A stretch of DNA of 64,000 nucleotides from Reinekea sp. G2M2-21 (GCF_015687175.1 NZ_JADPQG010000004.1:393664-457663), one strand, 5' to 3'; counted from the first letter of the stretch, positions 39,267-49,763 are shown. Notes: a model not told the origin generated them from the sequence alone. Numbers and translations are program-made.

Positions 39267-40625
39267 TTACAGTAGAAATAGAGTTGCTAACCCTAAGAAA
39301 GTTAAAAAGCCAAAGACATCGGTTAAGGTTGTCAATATGACACTGCCCGATAAAGCTGGATCAATGCGAGCTGATTTTAAGAGAAAGGGTAGCAATGTGC
39401 CAGAGAGGACTGCTAAACAGATATTTACCAGAATAGCGGTAGCAATCACGAACGCCAGAGAAAACTGTTGGTACCACAGTACTGTGATTCCGCCAATGAC
39501 CAGTGCCCAAAGAGATCCATTGATGAGCCCAACACCTAATTCCCGCATTATCATCCAACTCAGATTGGCCCGCGTGATGTGGCCGGTTGCCATGCCACGA
39601 ATCATCAGCGTCAACGTTTGACTGCCTGCAATGCCGCCCATACTGGCGACGACGGGGCTGAGTACAGCCAGTGCTACAATCTGTGCGATTGAGGCTTCAA
39701 ATTGACTCATCACTGCCGCAGCGATGAACGCGGTTGCCATATTAATGCCCAGCCAGACGGCGCGGTCCTGGCTGCTCTTTACCACTGGTGCAAAGGCATC
39801 GTCTTCTTCATCAAGGCCAGCCATACTCATCATGTTATGGTCTGCGTTGTCGATAATGACATCGACCACGTCGTCAATCGTGATTCGACCAATCAGCAGG
39901 CCATCGTCATTGATGACCGGCGCAGACACCAGATCGTGTCGTTCAAATATCTGAGCGACGCGTTCCTCGCTTTCGGTGGCCAGAATGCCGTCTATTCGTT
40001 GATCCATCACCGAGGTGACCAAAACATTCGGTTTTGATTTTAGTAACTGCGTGATGGCGAGTGAACCCAGATAGCGCTGACCACGGTCGACGACCCAGAG
40101 GACATCGAGTGGATCAGGTAGATCTATTTTACGCAGGTAACGCAGAACGGTCTCAATCGTAACATCCGCTCGGACGGTCACCATGTCCGTGTTCATCAGG
40201 CCACCGGCGGTATCTTCCGGAAAAGCCAATAAGCCTTCTACTTCAATGCGATTGTCCGAAGGCATCAATTGCAGAACGCGGCTGGAAACGTCAGCCGGCA
40301 TCTGCTGCAGAATATCGGCCAGATCATCGCTTTCAATATCCGCAGTCGTTTCAACAATTTCTTCGGCTGACATTCGGCTCAGGAAGCTTTGCTGGATGTC
40401 TTCATTCAGATTGGTAAGAACTTCACCCTGCAAGTCTTCATCGACAAAAGCCCATAGCGCGGCCCGTAATCTGGACGGTGTAGATTCTAATAGGTGAGCG
40501 ATATCGGCAACAGCAAGCTCGTCGCTGAACAGATTGGCAATGATGTCCAGATCATCGTTATCCAGCGCCTCCAGTATGGCGGTTCGATGTTGGTCAAGTT
40601 TGGCTTCATCGAGGGTTAGTGCCAT
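39267..40625 (-). CDS. mgtE: MgtE magnesium transporter
   Basis: A protein of 452 residues. The superhelical N-domain (1-130), two CBS domains (about 135-255) and five membrane spans at the C-end form the standard MgtE layout. The pore stretch with PVVASMGGIAGSQT is intact. The CBS and N-domains sense cytosolic magnesium and gate the pore. It lies 39 bases below npr. Confidence 0.96.
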   Translation of the reverse strand: MALTLDEAKLDQHRTAILEALDNDDLDIIANLFSDELAVADIAHLLESTPSRLRAALWAFVDEDLQGEVLTNLNEDIQQSFLSRMSAEEIVETTADIESDDLADILQQMPADVSSRVLQLMPSDNRIEVEGLLAFPEDTAGGLMNTDMVTVRADVTIETVLRYLRKIDLPDPLDVLWVVDRGQRYLGSLAITQLLKSKPNVLVTSVMDQRIDGILATESEERVAQIFERHDLVSAPVINDDGLLIGRITIDDVVDVIIDNADHNMMSMAGLDEEDDAFAPVVKSSQDRAVWLGINMATAFIAAAVMSQFEASIAQIVALAVLSPVVASMGGIAGSQTLTLMIRGMATGHITRANLSWMIMRELGVGLINGSLWALVIGGITVLWYQQFSLAFVIATAILVNICLAVLSGTLLPFLLKSARIDPALSGSVILTTLTDVFGFLTFLGLATLFLL

Positions 40626-40664
40626 ATCGGGTCTCTTGATAGTGGGGTGTACTGAGGTTTAAGG

Positions 40665-40934
40665 TTACTCTTCTTCGTCAAAGCGATTATTAATTAATGT
40701 ACTGATGGCGTCCCAAGCGGTTTCTTCGTCTTTGCCATCTATTTCAAAGACCAGATTGGAGCCTTTCGAGGCGGCCAACATCATCACCGCCATGATGCTT
40801 TTGGCATCTGCTTGCCGACCTTCTTTATAAACATGGACGGTACTGGAATGGTGTGAAGCCGCAGCGACTAACTTGGCTGCGGCGCGGGCATGCAAACCCA
40901 GTTTGTTAATAACGGTGATTTCTTTTTTGATCAC
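40665..40934 (-). CDS. ptsO: NPr, HPr-like phosphocarrier of the nitrogen PTS
   Basis: A protein of 89 residues. The phosphorylated histidine is H15 in LGLHARAAAKLV. The regulatory serine region (AKSIMAVMML) is also present. NPr passes phosphate from EI-Ntr to PtsN. It overlaps rapZ by four bases. Confidence 0.96.
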   Translation of the reverse strand: MIKKEITVINKLGLHARAAAKLVAAASHHSSTVHVYKEGRQADAKSIMAVMMLAASKGSNLVFEIDGKDEETAWDAISTLINNRFDEEE

Positions 40935-41803
40935 TCTGTATCCTGCCCAAGGTCTCTGTGTCTTATGTGCGTGGAGGTGTAGATTTCTTTAAAGGTAGCA
41001 GACAATTGCTCGGCCAGGTACACAGATCGATGCTGACCACCAGTACAACCAATGGCAACTGTGAGATAGCTGCGCTGGTTATTTTCATAATGGGGTAGCC
41101 AACGAGTCATGAACTGTCGGATATCCTCATACATCTCATTCACCGCGGCTTCATTACGCAGGAAGTCTTGTATTGGTTTGTCTCGGCCGGTAAACATGCG
41201 CAGGCTTTTGTCCCAATAGGGATTCGGTAAGCATCGAACATCGAATACCAGGTCCGCATCCCTCGGTAACCCATGTTTAAAGCCAAAACTTAAAAACTGC
41301 AGGGCTAGCCCCTTGGGTTTTTGAATCAATCGGTTGCGAACTTGTTCTCGCAACTCCTGAACTGACAACGTACTGGTGTCAATTTTCAGATTCGCACGGT
41401 TGGCAATGGGCACGAGATATTGCCCTTCCTGGCGGATGGCTTCCGCGAGCGAATTTTGCGCATTGGTCAGCGGATGCTTGCGTCGCGTGGCAGAAAAGCG
41501 CTGGAGCAGCATGGTTTCATCTGCATCCAGATACAGCACCTCTGGACTAATCTGGCTTCCCAGACTGTCCAGAATTTCGGGCAGATCACCAATACCTTCG
41601 GTGGAAAGGCGCACGTCGATACACACCGCGATACGCTTGTTCACTGCCGAATGGCTCATCCACTTGACCAGTTCCGGAAGCATTGACGGGGGGAGGTTAT
41701 CAATACAATTGAAACCGGCATCTTCCAGTGTGTTTAGTACCGTGGACTTACCAGAGCCGGAACGGCCGCTGATCACGATCAGTCGAAAGTCTTCAGAAGT
41801 CAT
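40931..41803 (-). CDS. rapZ: RapZ RNase adapter
   Basis: A protein of 290 residues with Walker A GRSGSGKS at 13-20 and the C-terminal GCTGGQHRSVYLAE region. In E. coli it guides RNase E to GlmZ RNA and so controls glucosamine-6-phosphate synthesis. It sits between ptsN and npr, the conserved place. Confidence 0.96.
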   Translation of the reverse strand: MTSEDFRLIVISGRSGSGKSTVLNTLEDAGFNCIDNLPPSMLPELVKWMSHSAVNKRIAVCIDVRLSTEGIGDLPEILDSLGSQISPEVLYLDADETMLLQRFSATRRKHPLTNAQNSLAEAIRQEGQYLVPIANRANLKIDTSTLSVQELREQVRNRLIQKPKGLALQFLSFGFKHGLPRDADLVFDVRCLPNPYWDKSLRMFTGRDKPIQDFLRNEAAVNEMYEDIRQFMTRWLPHYENNQRSYLTVAIGCTGGQHRSVYLAEQLSATFKEIYTSTHIRHRDLGQDTE

Positions 41804-41822
41804 ACCGTCTAGTGTCTCGTGT

Positions 41823-42281
41823 TTAAGGTTGGGTCCCTATAAATTGCTCATAAAGGGCTTCGGAAGTCGTTGCATTGCGGATAACGTGCAGAACGTCTGG
41901 ATTGTTGACGCGTTCCACCACGCTGGCCAGTAGTTGTAGGTGTTCGTCGGTTGCATCGGTCGGTACGATTAATGCAAAAATAAGGTCGACGGGCGCTTTA
42001 TCGATCGCTTCGAAATCCACACCTTGCGGCAACTTTATGAGTGCAGCAATAGGGGAGTGCAATCCATTGAGACGGCAATGAGGTACCGCGACGCCTGAAC
42101 CGATTCCGGTACTGCCGAGTCGTTCACGAGCGATGAGTTGATCGAAAAGTTCGATGTCTGAAACGTCGCTGAGCGTCTTCGAAAGACGCTCAGCGATTGT
42201 TTGCAGTACTTTTTTCTTGCTTGCGCCGAAGTCTTCAACATACGTTCGTTCGGCGCTCAGTACCTGGTGCAAAGGAATCAT
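41823..42281 (-). CDS. ptsN: PtsN, EIIA of the nitrogen PTS
   Basis: A protein of 152 residues. The active histidine is H68 in GSGVAVPHCRL. Phosphorylation state controls potassium transport and other targets. It starts nine bases after hpf. Confidence 0.96.
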   Translation of the reverse strand: MIPLHQVLSAERTYVEDFGASKKKVLQTIAERLSKTLSDVSDIELFDQLIARERLGSTGIGSGVAVPHCRLNGLHSPIAALIKLPQGVDFEAIDKAPVDLIFALIVPTDATDEHLQLLASVVERVNNPDVLHVIRNATTSEALYEQFIGTQP

Positions 42282-42289
42282 AAGATGGA

Positions 42290-42589
42290 TTAATTCCCGT
42301 GTTTGCGGTCGATGTTTTTTTCTTTGTGCTTAATGATCTGACGATCAAGTTTATCATTCATCAGGTCGATAGCGGCGTATAAATCTTCGTGAACGGCATC
42401 CGCGTGTAATTGTCCGCCTTTGACGTTGATGGAGGCTTCAGCTTTCTGTCGTTCTTTTTCGATGCTTAAGGTGACTTGTACATTTCCAATTTGATCAAAA
42501 TGGCGTTCCAGCTTTTCGATTTTATTGGATACATAGCTCTGGAGGGCTTCAGTGACTTCAACGTGGTGACCGCTGATATTGACTTGCAT
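42290..42589 (-). CDS. hpf: ribosome hibernation promoting factor, short form
   Basis: A protein of 99 residues beginning MQVNISGHHVEVTEAL, the fold that binds the 30S decoding site in stationary phase. It lacks the C-terminal dimerisation domain of long HPF. It lies between rpoN and ptsN. An inverted repeat CCAGCCC/GGGCTGG (42620-42637) lies in its leader. Confidence 0.95.
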   Translation of the reverse strand: MQVNISGHHVEVTEALQSYVSNKIEKLERHFDQIGNVQVTLSIEKERQKAEASINVKGGQLHADAVHEDLYAAIDLMNDKLDRQIIKHKEKNIDRKHGN

Positions 42590-42760
42590 AGGCTGCTCCT
42601 CTTGCAGTTTTTTCCTGTGCCAGCCCGAATGGGCTGGAGCATAGCAGGTGACAACGTTACTGTTATCACCGCACCCGACATGAATTGTCGGTAACTTTGA
42701 AATTGTTCTTAGTTATAAATATTGCTGTTGTTTGCCAAAACTTCAAGTTACAAACATGCT

Positions 42761-44251
42761 TTAAATCAAACTCTTACGTTCATTTGACGGTGCTATGTTC
42801 ATTGCCTCACGATATTTGGCAATGGTGCGTCTGGCGACCTTGATACCCTGATCACCGAGCATGCTCGCTATTTTCGAATCGCTCAGTGGTTTACGGGTGT
42901 TTTCGACCGCAATTAATTTTTTGATCAATGCTCGAATCGCCGTACTGGAGCATTCACCGCCTGAGTCCGTACTGACATGGCTGCTGAAGAAATACTTCAG
43001 TTCGTAGATTCCTCTGGGAGTATGCATGTATTTTTGTGTTGTCACACGTGAAATTGTTGATTCATGCATGTCGACTGCTTCGGCAATATCATGCAGCACC
43101 AATGGTTTCATGGCCTCGTCACCGTAATCCAGAAAACCACGTTGATGTTCAACGATGGTTGTGGCGACTTTCAACAGCGTTTCATTACGGCTTTGCAGGC
43201 TTTTGATGAACCATTTTGCTTCCTGCAGGTGATCTTTCAGATAATTATTGTCCGACGAGTTATCCGCGCGTTTAACCATGGATGCATACGAAGCATTCAC
43301 CCGCAGCTTGGGTGCGATTTCTGGGTTTAATTCGACCAGCCATCGGTTATTCTTGATGTCTTTGCTGACGATGACATCCGGTACAACATATTCCGATTTG
43401 CCATATTCAATGAAGCTGCCGGGCCGTGGGTTCAACGATTGAATCAGGACAAATACATCGCGAAGTTCACTTTCTTTAATGCGTGTCTTGCGCATGAGTT
43501 GCGCAAAATCTTTGGTGCCCAGCAACTCAATGTGGTTTTCAACAATTTTAATGGCGATATCGCGGCTCGGTGTCTCCGGCGGTAACTGTTTGAGCTGAAT
43601 CGATAAACAGTCCGCTAAATCCGCAGCGCAGACGCCCGGGGGGTCGAATTGTTGCAGCCGATGTAACACGGCCTGAACTTCATCTTCCTCCAGTGGATCT
43701 TCTTCGGTGGAGAGCTCTTTATGCAAGCCTTCAAATATTTCGTCAACCGGACTGGACAGGTAGCCTTCTTCATTCACGCTTTCGAGCAATGACTCAGCGA
43801 TCACCCGGTCCCTGTCGGTCATTGGCGTTAGGTTCAACTGCCAATGTAGGTGATCAAGTAGGGAGTCTGTGGTGCCATAGACATTTTCCAGATTGTAATC
43901 GTCATCAGCAGAGCCAATACCATGACTGGTGGGCGTGTGTGTATATATATCATCCCAAGAGCTGTCCACAGCAAGTTCATCGGGAATGGTTTCCTGCACA
44001 CTGAGCTCTTTGCTCGCATCTTCACTGTGATCAATGTTGCCGTCATCGCTGCTGTTGTTATTGCTATCCTGTGATGATGGACCGTCGGTCCCATCGTCTT
44101 CTTTAACATCCAGCATCGGATTCGTCTCAAGAGCTTGTTGAATCTCCTGTTGCAGATCGAGAGTGGACAGTTGTAATAACTTAATTGCTTGTTGCAACTG
44201 AGGCGTCATGGTCAGTTGCTGGCTCATTTTAAGTTGTAACGATGTTTTCAT
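42761..44251 (-). CDS. rpoN: RNA polymerase sigma-54 factor
   Basis: A protein of 496 residues. The glutamine-rich region I ([25 protein letters not shown]) is followed by an acidic linker and the core-binding domain, and the C-terminus carries the RpoN box [10 protein letters not shown]. It directs transcription that needs enhancer-binding activators. It follows lptB after 55 bases. Confidence 0.98.
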   Translation of the reverse strand: MKTSLQLKMSQQLTMTPQLQQAIKLLQLSTLDLQQEIQQALETNPMLDVKEDDGTDGPSSQDSNNNSSDDGNIDHSEDASKELSVQETIPDELAVDSSWDDIYTHTPTSHGIGSADDDYNLENVYGTTDSLLDHLHWQLNLTPMTDRDRVIAESLLESVNEEGYLSSPVDEIFEGLHKELSTEEDPLEEDEVQAVLHRLQQFDPPGVCAADLADCLSIQLKQLPPETPSRDIAIKIVENHIELLGTKDFAQLMRKTRIKESELRDVFVLIQSLNPRPGSFIEYGKSEYVVPDVIVSKDIKNNRWLVELNPEIAPKLRVNASYASMVKRADNSSDNNYLKDHLQEAKWFIKSLQSRNETLLKVATTIVEHQRGFLDYGDEAMKPLVLHDIAEAVDMHESTISRVTTQKYMHTPRGIYELKYFFSSHVSTDSGGECSSTAIRALIKKLIAVENTRKPLSDSKIASMLGDQGIKVARRTIAKYREAMNIAPSNERKSLI

Positions 44252-44306
44252 ACTTACTTATTACTCACTCAATACAGGTATCACAGGTTGATGACTTGTA
44301 CAGTAA

Positions 44307-45032
44307 TTACAAACGGAACTGATCGCCTAAATATACCTCACGAACAGTTTTATTGCTGAGAACTTCTTCAGCGGTGCCTTCGGCAATGATGTGTCCATTG
44401 CCCACAATGTAAGCTTTTTCACAGATGTCGAGGGTTTCACGTACATTGTGGTCTGTTATCAGCACCGCAATTCCTCGTTTTTGCAGATGATAAATGATTT
44501 CTTTAATATCGCCGACCGATATGGGATCCACCCCAGCAAATGGCTCATCAAGCAGGACGATTTTGGGCTCCATAGCCAGTGCCCTGGCGATTTCCACCCT
44601 GCGACGTTCGCCACCGGACAGTGCCATGCCCATACTCTTGCGAATATGTGTAACGCTGAATTCTTCCAAAAGCGCTTCCATTCGCTCTCTCTGTTGCTGT
44701 TTGTTTAAATCTTTCCGGGTTTGAAGAATAGCTAGAATGTTATCTTCAACGGATAATTTCCGGAAAATGGAAGCTTCCTGCGGAAGATACCCAATTCCCT
44801 TTTTTGCCCGGGCGTGCATGGGCAAGCGGCTGACTTCCGTGCCGCCAATCATCACGCTGCCTTTGTCCGCTGGAACCAACCCGACAATCATATAAAAACA
44901 GGTGGTCTTGCCCGCACCATTTGGCCCAAGTAGCCCGACTATCTGTGCTTCTTCCACTTGTATGCTCACGTCCTGCACGACTGGCCGTTTCTTGTAGCTT
45001 TTTGCCAAATGGCTCGCTTCTAGGAGGGCCAT
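44307..45032 (-). CDS. lptB: LPS export ABC ATPase LptB
   Basis: A protein of 241 residues with Walker A GPNGAGKT at 36-43, signature [15 protein letters not shown] and Walker [14 protein letters not shown]. It powers the LptFG transporter that moves LPS to the outer membrane. It overlaps lptA (TGATG). Confidence 0.98.
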   Translation of the reverse strand: MALLEASHLAKSYKKRPVVQDVSIQVEEAQIVGLLGPNGAGKTTCFYMIVGLVPADKGSVMIGGTEVSRLPMHARAKKGIGYLPQEASIFRKLSVEDNILAILQTRKDLNKQQQRERMEALLEEFSVTHIRKSMGMALSGGERRRVEIARALAMEPKIVLLDEPFAGVDPISVGDIKEIIYHLQKRGIAVLITDHNVRETLDICEKAYIVGNGHIIAEGTAEEVLSNKTVREVYLGDQFRL

Positions 45033-45556
45033 CAGTCGTTTTTCCCAGGTTGTAAGATGAATTCAGCCTGTTCGCAACTCTCATTGTCAGAAAGTGCGCA
45101 TTCGCCCTCAATAGTCATAAATTCGGTCACCAGGTTGTATTCGATGCGCTCGCCCGACGCCTGATTGTTATCGCTGGTAATCTGCGCATCACCATTGGTA
45201 ATAACCAGATCTTTACTAACCAGAAACTCAATTTGTTGACCGGTGACTCTTACACTGGGTTTATCCAGTGTAGGGGTGTCGGTAAAAATGACCGGATTGC
45301 CTTCAGCCACGAGGAACTGGGTTTCGTTGGTTTGGGGGTCGTTCTGCATGGTGACTTTGTCAGCTTGAATGGTGAGCAAACCTTGGCGGATAACGACTTT
45401 TCCCACCAAAACTGTCTTACCGCTGTTTGCATCAATGCTAGTCGAATTTGCACGACCGGTAATCGGCTTGTCCCGGTCCTCTGGAACCGCAAAGGCCAGA
45501 CTGACCAGGCTAGTTGTAATAAGGGTCATACTAAGAAAGCGTTTAAGACGGGTCAT
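45032..45556 (-). CDS. lptA: periplasmic LPS bridge protein LptA
   Basis: A protein of 174 residues with a signal peptide (cleavage near AFA at 21-23). The beta-jellyroll OstA domain follows ([18 protein letters not shown]...). It forms the periplasmic bridge between LptC and LptD. It overlaps lptC by 14 bases. Confidence 0.95.
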   Translation of the reverse strand: MTRLKRFLSMTLITTSLVSLAFAVPEDRDKPITGRANSTSIDANSGKTVLVGKVVIRQGLLTIQADKVTMQNDPQTNETQFLVAEGNPVIFTDTPTLDKPSVRVTGQQIEFLVSKDLVITNGDAQITSDNNQASGERIEYNLVTEFMTIEGECALSDNESCEQAEFILQPGKND

Positions 45557-46115
45557 AGATAAAACTCACGTCAGATAGTAAATGGATTACGGGCTCGATT
45601 GTATCAAGATTTACTGTCATGCCTATTGCGTTCATTGATTGCTTACCTTTGACAATATGCACCTGCTTGTTGGTTTCAATGAAATTACCTTGCTGGGTAG
45701 CTTTAATGTAGTCACTGGTAATCTGAGTTGCTGGATCGGTGTTGAGTTGCTGGACCCGCACATTGTTAAGGAACTCAAGGTCTTCATTGCTGTATAAAAC
45801 AGCGTCTTCTGCCTGAATCCGCCAAGTTTCACTGTTGTTACTCGACAATATAACATCAGGATTGATTAAAAGGCTTTTGCCGTCACGTTCATAGACTGCT
45901 AGTGAGTCCGCTAGGGTGGTCATGACAAGATTTCCCTGTTCATCAAACCGGGAGAGTTTCATGCCAGTAACGTATATATCAGGCGGATTGTCAGGCAATA
46001 CTAAGGCGTTCTCGGTGTCTTCCTGGTCTTGTTGCGGCGATTGATTCAGCCAAAAAAAAATGACTAGAACCACGGCTATACTCGCCCATAAAGCTGCGGT
46101 TTTTACGGTCGGCAT
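45543..46115 (-). CDS. lptC: LPS export protein LptC
   Basis: A protein of 190 residues with one N-terminal membrane span (about 8-24) and a periplasmic jellyroll domain. It links LptBFG to LptA. It overlaps kdsD by one base. In most relatives kdsC stands between them; here it does not. Confidence 0.93.
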   Translation of the reverse strand: MPTVKTAALWASIAVVLVIFFWLNQSPQQDQEDTENALVLPDNPPDIYVTGMKLSRFDEQGNLVMTTLADSLAVYERDGKSLLINPDVILSSNNSETWRIQAEDAVLYSNEDLEFLNNVRVQQLNTDPATQITSDYIKATQQGNFIETNKQVHIVKGKQSMNAIGMTVNLDTIEPVIHLLSDVSFIYDPS

Positions 46116-47080
46116 CAGGCGACACCTGCTCTGAGAATGTCGTGCAAATGGAGTATCCCAATGACCTGGTCAATGTCGGTGACGACCAGCGAGGTGATTT
46201 TGTATTCTTCCATTTGATATAACGCTTGGGCGGCAAGCATGTCAGCCCGGATTGTCCGCGGATGAGAATGCATCACTGTTTCAATTGGGGTGTTTTTAAA
46301 ATCAACATTTTGATCGATGGCGCGGCGTAAATCGCCGTCGGTAAAAATCCCCAGTAATTGGTTGTCATTCTGAATGGTCACCATGCCCAGGCTTTTTCGA
46401 GTCATTTCCATTAGTGCTTCTGCAACCTTTACGGAGGGAGATACCGCTGGAATCTCATCTCCGGTGTGCATGATGTCTGCAACTTTCAACAATAACTTTC
46501 GACCCAGGCTGCCCCCAGGGTGAGAAAACGCAAAATCTTCTGCACTGAAACCCCTATCTTCTAACAGCGCGATTGCAAGGGCATCCCCCATCACCAGCTG
46601 GGCTGTAGTGGAGGAGGTTGGCGCCAGATTCAGCGGGCAAGCCTCAGACTCGACCCCTGTGTAAAGGTGGGCGTCGCTGGCTAAGGCTAGGGTGCTTTGA
46701 TTGTTGCCTGACATGCCGATCAATTTTGCACCCAAGCGTTTAATGAGTGGTAGTAAGGTAACAACTTCTGTGACTTCGCCAGAATTTGATAGGGCGATAA
46801 CCACATCTTCCGCCGTGATCATACCCATGTCACCGTGGCTGGCTTCACCGGGGTGAACAAAAAATGCAGGGGTGCCGGTACTGGCAAGAGTTGCGGCAAT
46901 TTTATTGCCTATGTGTCCGGATTTGCCCATTCCTGTGACGACGACTCGGCCAGTACAAGCCAGCAGAATGTTGCAAGCATCCTCAAACTGGGAGTCGAGT
47001 GTTTTTTCCAGTGTCTGTAACGATTTGATCTCGAGTTCAAATGTTCGTTTTGCGATGCTAAGGTAATTTTTGTTCGACAT
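46115..47080 (-). CDS. kdsD: D-arabinose 5-phosphate isomerase
   Basis: A protein of 321 residues. An N-terminal SIS domain (VVVTGMGKSGHIGNKIAATLAS and HPGEASHGDMGM) is followed by two CBS domains. It makes arabinose 5-phosphate for KDO, the inner-core sugar of LPS. It starts three bases after the yrbG stop and overlaps lptC. Confidence 0.96.
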   Translation of the reverse strand: MSNKNYLSIAKRTFELEIKSLQTLEKTLDSQFEDACNILLACTGRVVVTGMGKSGHIGNKIAATLASTGTPAFFVHPGEASHGDMGMITAEDVVIALSNSGEVTEVVTLLPLIKRLGAKLIGMSGNNQSTLALASDAHLYTGVESEACPLNLAPTSSTTAQLVMGDALAIALLEDRGFSAEDFAFSHPGGSLGRKLLLKVADIMHTGDEIPAVSPSVKVAEALMEMTRKSLGMVTIQNDNQLLGIFTDGDLRRAIDQNVDFKNTPIETVMHSHPRTIRADMLAAQALYQMEEYKITSLVVTDIDQVIGILHLHDILRAGVA

Positions 47081-47083
47081 GGC

Positions 47084-48052
47084 TTACAGGGTCACAACGG
47101 CTTGATAATTGAGATATCCATAAGCGGCATACACTAACACAAATATCGTGCCAATATAACGACCCAAATTGGCATTACGTTTGCCCTGTACAAAAAGCAT
47201 GGTGAACAGCAGCAGGCTGATGCCCATCATGAACAAATAGTGCAAGTCAAAGACTTGACTGCCGAATGAGCCAGGGGCAACCAAGCCAGGCACGGCCAGC
47301 ACTGCGAGAATATTAAAGATATTTGAACCTAAGATGTTTCCGATGGCTATGTCGTGGTGCTTTTTCAAGGCACTGGCCACTGATGCTGCAAGTTCAGGCA
47401 AGCTGGTGCCCACGGCAATGATGGTCGCGCCTATGATCGCCTCGCTGATGCCGTATTGATCCGCAATACCAATGGCTCCCCAGAGTAAGAGGCGTGCGCT
47501 GGCAATTAATACGGCTAAGCCAACGACAAACCAGAGAATGGCTTTCCAGGTGGCCATGTCAGACGGGATATCCTCTTCAAATTCATCTGCTTCTGGCTGT
47601 TCTGTCGATGTGTGCTGAATGTATATCCAGGCCAGGAAAGCAATCAGCACGGCGACCAGTAGCAAAGATTCGATGAAACCGAGGTAAAGATTGAACAGTA
47701 ATAATCCAGCTAGGGCGGCCACTGCCAGCATGATCAGGTTTTCATTCGTGATGAGTCGTTTGCTGATCGGAATTGGTGCTACCAGAGCCGTAATACCCAA
47801 GACCAAGCCGATATTGGCAATATTGGATCCTATAGCGTTACCCATTGCCAGTTCTGTTTTGCCGTTTAATGACGCAATGATGGCCGCGATGATTTCCGGT
47901 GCGGATGTGCCCAGTGAGACGATCGTAACACCGATGATAATGTGCGGAACGCCGAAATTATTGGCAATCGCGGCTGAACCGGCGACGAAGCGGTCTGCAC
48001 TCAGGACCAGGAAAACGAGGCCAACAATGATGGCTAATGAGAACAAAAACAT
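47084..48052 (-). CDS. yrbG: calcium/sodium antiporter YrbG
   Basis: A protein of 322 residues with ten membrane spans and the two inverted cation-exchanger repeats, marked by GTSAPE and GTSLPE. AAAGG lies eight bases before the ATG at 48052. It is the first gene of the long leftward series. In relatives the divergent mlaFEDCB operon sits directly upstream; here most of that is missing. Confidence 0.94.
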   Translation of the reverse strand: MFLFSLAIIVGLVFLVLSADRFVAGSAAIANNFGVPHIIIGVTIVSLGTSAPEIIAAIIASLNGKTELAMGNAIGSNIANIGLVLGITALVAPIPISKRLITNENLIMLAVAALAGLLLFNLYLGFIESLLLVAVLIAFLAWIYIQHTSTEQPEADEFEEDIPSDMATWKAILWFVVGLAVLIASARLLLWGAIGIADQYGISEAIIGATIIAVGTSLPELAASVASALKKHHDIAIGNILGSNIFNILAVLAVPGLVAPGSFGSQVFDLHYLFMMGISLLLFTMLFVQGKRNANLGRYIGTIFVLVYAAYGYLNYQAVVTL

Positions 48053-48309
48053 GTGTAAAACCTTTTTGGAAAATTGGGCGCATTTAACGGACTTTGGCCT
48101 TGGAATGCAATGTTTCAAGCCTTTGGTTGAAGTAAATTGCGTGAATCGCCGACAGTGGCAGATTTATTCACCCATTCGTTCTGTATATTGCCGAGTATAG
48201 ATCTAACAACGCGAGTTAAATGGGTGGATTATCCGTCTGTTAAATATGGCTATGAGTGTTTTTCTGTCTCTCACACACAGTAAAGAATCTAACCCCAGAA
48301 TAAGGCATC

Positions 48310-48457
48310 TTGATCCTGACCCTAAGCGTTGCGCCTAAAAAAGCCGTCAATCTTTGTTGCTCATCGCTGGTATAGCGTAACCAAAGGTCGCTTCTCGTGC
48401 CTTGATTGGATGGCTTAGAATGTATCATCGCTAGATTAAATTAGTATTAACAGGCCC
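48310..48457. mobile_element. fragment of the same decayed element, copy 2 (one end only)
   Basis: The end at 48457, read on the minus strand, is GGGCCTGTTAATACTA, one mismatch from copy 1. About 150 bases align with 36911-37060, including TCCAATCAAGGCACGAGAAG. On the minus strand this copy keeps an open frame (48240-48428) with KPSNQGTRS, while copy 1 is broken there. No partner end is found to the left, so the element is truncated. The rest of 48053-48850 is non-coding as far as I can see; a TIR-like GGACCTGTTAACATT stands at 48768-48782. Confidence 0.75.
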
Positions 48458-48850
48458 TGGTGTCCTGAGTCAGAAGTTCGCATGAATTCAGCGTGCCATT
48501 CATGTTCTATAGCTAGGCGTGTCTCGCAGTCAATGGTGATTCCATTGATAAGAGACAGAACAACGCTAGAGTGCTTGAATGTCGCGCCCGAAGGGAGCTT
48601 ATGGAAAACACTATTACGGCGTTGCTCTTCTTGAAAAGATCTCCATATTCTCTACGCAGAGCGCCTTGTACTAGCGCTCCCCATTCCCTCTGAAACAATA
48701 TGAACTTCCGACTCGGGACACTTGCAGGCGATCTTCAGTTCCGGTTCATCACGAAGCCACTAAACTTGGACCTGTTAACATTCCGTTAGGCAGGCCATAA
48801 TCTCACCGCAGTTGGTGGTTTATATTCAACACGATTTTATGGAGATAACT

Positions 48851-49513
48851 ATGTTGAGGATCATTCGAATAACATTGGTCGGGCTGATGAGTCTGATGAT
48901 AACAGCCTCAGTCTTTGCTTTTCAGCCGTCCCGTAGCGCGGAAGAAAGTGTGCGTATGGGCGTCCAAGCGGTACTCAGTGTGGTCAGAAAATACGCAGGC
49001 AATACAGAAGAGACAGCCCGGCAGCAGTACTTAAATGAAGTTTCTGAAATTCTGGAACCCGTGGTTGGTTATTCAGTTATCGCGCGACGTGTCATGGGCG
49101 ACGCCTATAACACAGCTACCACCGAACAAAAGGTTCGTTTTCTGGAAACCTTCAAGAGGAGCCTGGTGAATACCTATGCTGGCGGTATTTATGCCTTTGG
49201 TGCCTATGAGGTGAATTTATTGCCGAGTCAGGATGACAAGAAAGATACATTGCGGAATACGCGTGTCTACATGGAGGTAGTTTCACCAGAAGGGCCAAAG
49301 TACCCACTGGTGCAGAGTGTGTATTACAGCCAGCAGGGCGACGATTGGAAAATGCAGAACGCGATTTTCAATGGCATTAATTTGGGAGTGACATTTCGAA
49401 CTCAGTTTGAACAGATCTACAAGCAGGCGAAAGGCGATCTCGACAAAACCATAGTCGAATGGGAACGTATCACTGAGGAAGCCTACAAGAGTACCAATTT
49501 CAGGGACTTATAA
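48851..49513 (+). CDS. mlaC: MlaC, periplasmic phospholipid carrier (orphan)
   Basis: A protein of 220 residues with a signal peptide (cleavage near VFA at about 23). The MlaC fold is marked by EPVVGYSVIARRVMG and the VRTQF-like LGVTFRTQF block. MlaC carries phospholipid between the outer-membrane MlaA complex and the inner-membrane MlaFEDB transporter. GGAG is six bases before the ATG at 48851. Its normal partners mlaF, mlaE, mlaD and mlaB are not here. Confidence 0.94.
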   Translation: MLRIIRITLVGLMSLMITASVFAFQPSRSAEESVRMGVQAVLSVVRKYAGNTEETARQQYLNEVSEILEPVVGYSVIARRVMGDAYNTATTEQKVRFLETFKRSLVNTYAGGIYAFGAYEVNLLPSQDDKKDTLRNTRVYMEVVSPEGPKYPLVQSVYYSQQGDDWKMQNAIFNGINLGVTFRTQFEQIYKQAKGDLDKTIVEWERITEEAYKSTNFRDL

Positions 49514-49517
49514 TCCA

Positions 49518-49567
49518 GCGTCTGTGCTTTGATCGCTGAACAAGGTAACCCGAGCGATCAAAGACGC
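49518..49567 (+). other. long hairpin after mlaC
   Basis: TTTGATCGCT (49528-49537) and AGCGATCAAA (49553-49562) pair perfectly, extended outside by GCGTC/GACGC with a 5-base bulge. No T run follows. It may stabilise the mlaC 3' end. The rest of 49514-49956 holds a short frame and the ibaG promoter area. Confidence 0.6.
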
Positions 49568-49763
49568 AGGAAGCACTGAGTCTTCTCGCCCAAATGAGGC
49601 GTTGACCACAAGACCGTCCTTTGAATCTTAAATTCGTTTGCACTCAACATGCATGTATTGGCTTGACCGGCCTCCTGTTAAAAAGTCTTACAGATAGATG
49701 CAGTTGCACGAATCTATACGGTGTTTCAGTCTGGTTGATAAAGGTGGAAAGGCATTGTGATAA

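Noticed and set aside
42617..42671. Terminator between rpoN and hpf
   Set aside because: CCAGCCC/GGGCTGG and a nearby imperfect repeat lack a T run on the transcribed strand; they are more likely leader structure.
48768..48782. GGACCTGTTAACATT as a third element end upstream of mlaC
   Set aside because: It matches the 16-bp end only partly and faces into mlaC without any element sequence behind it, so it may be chance.
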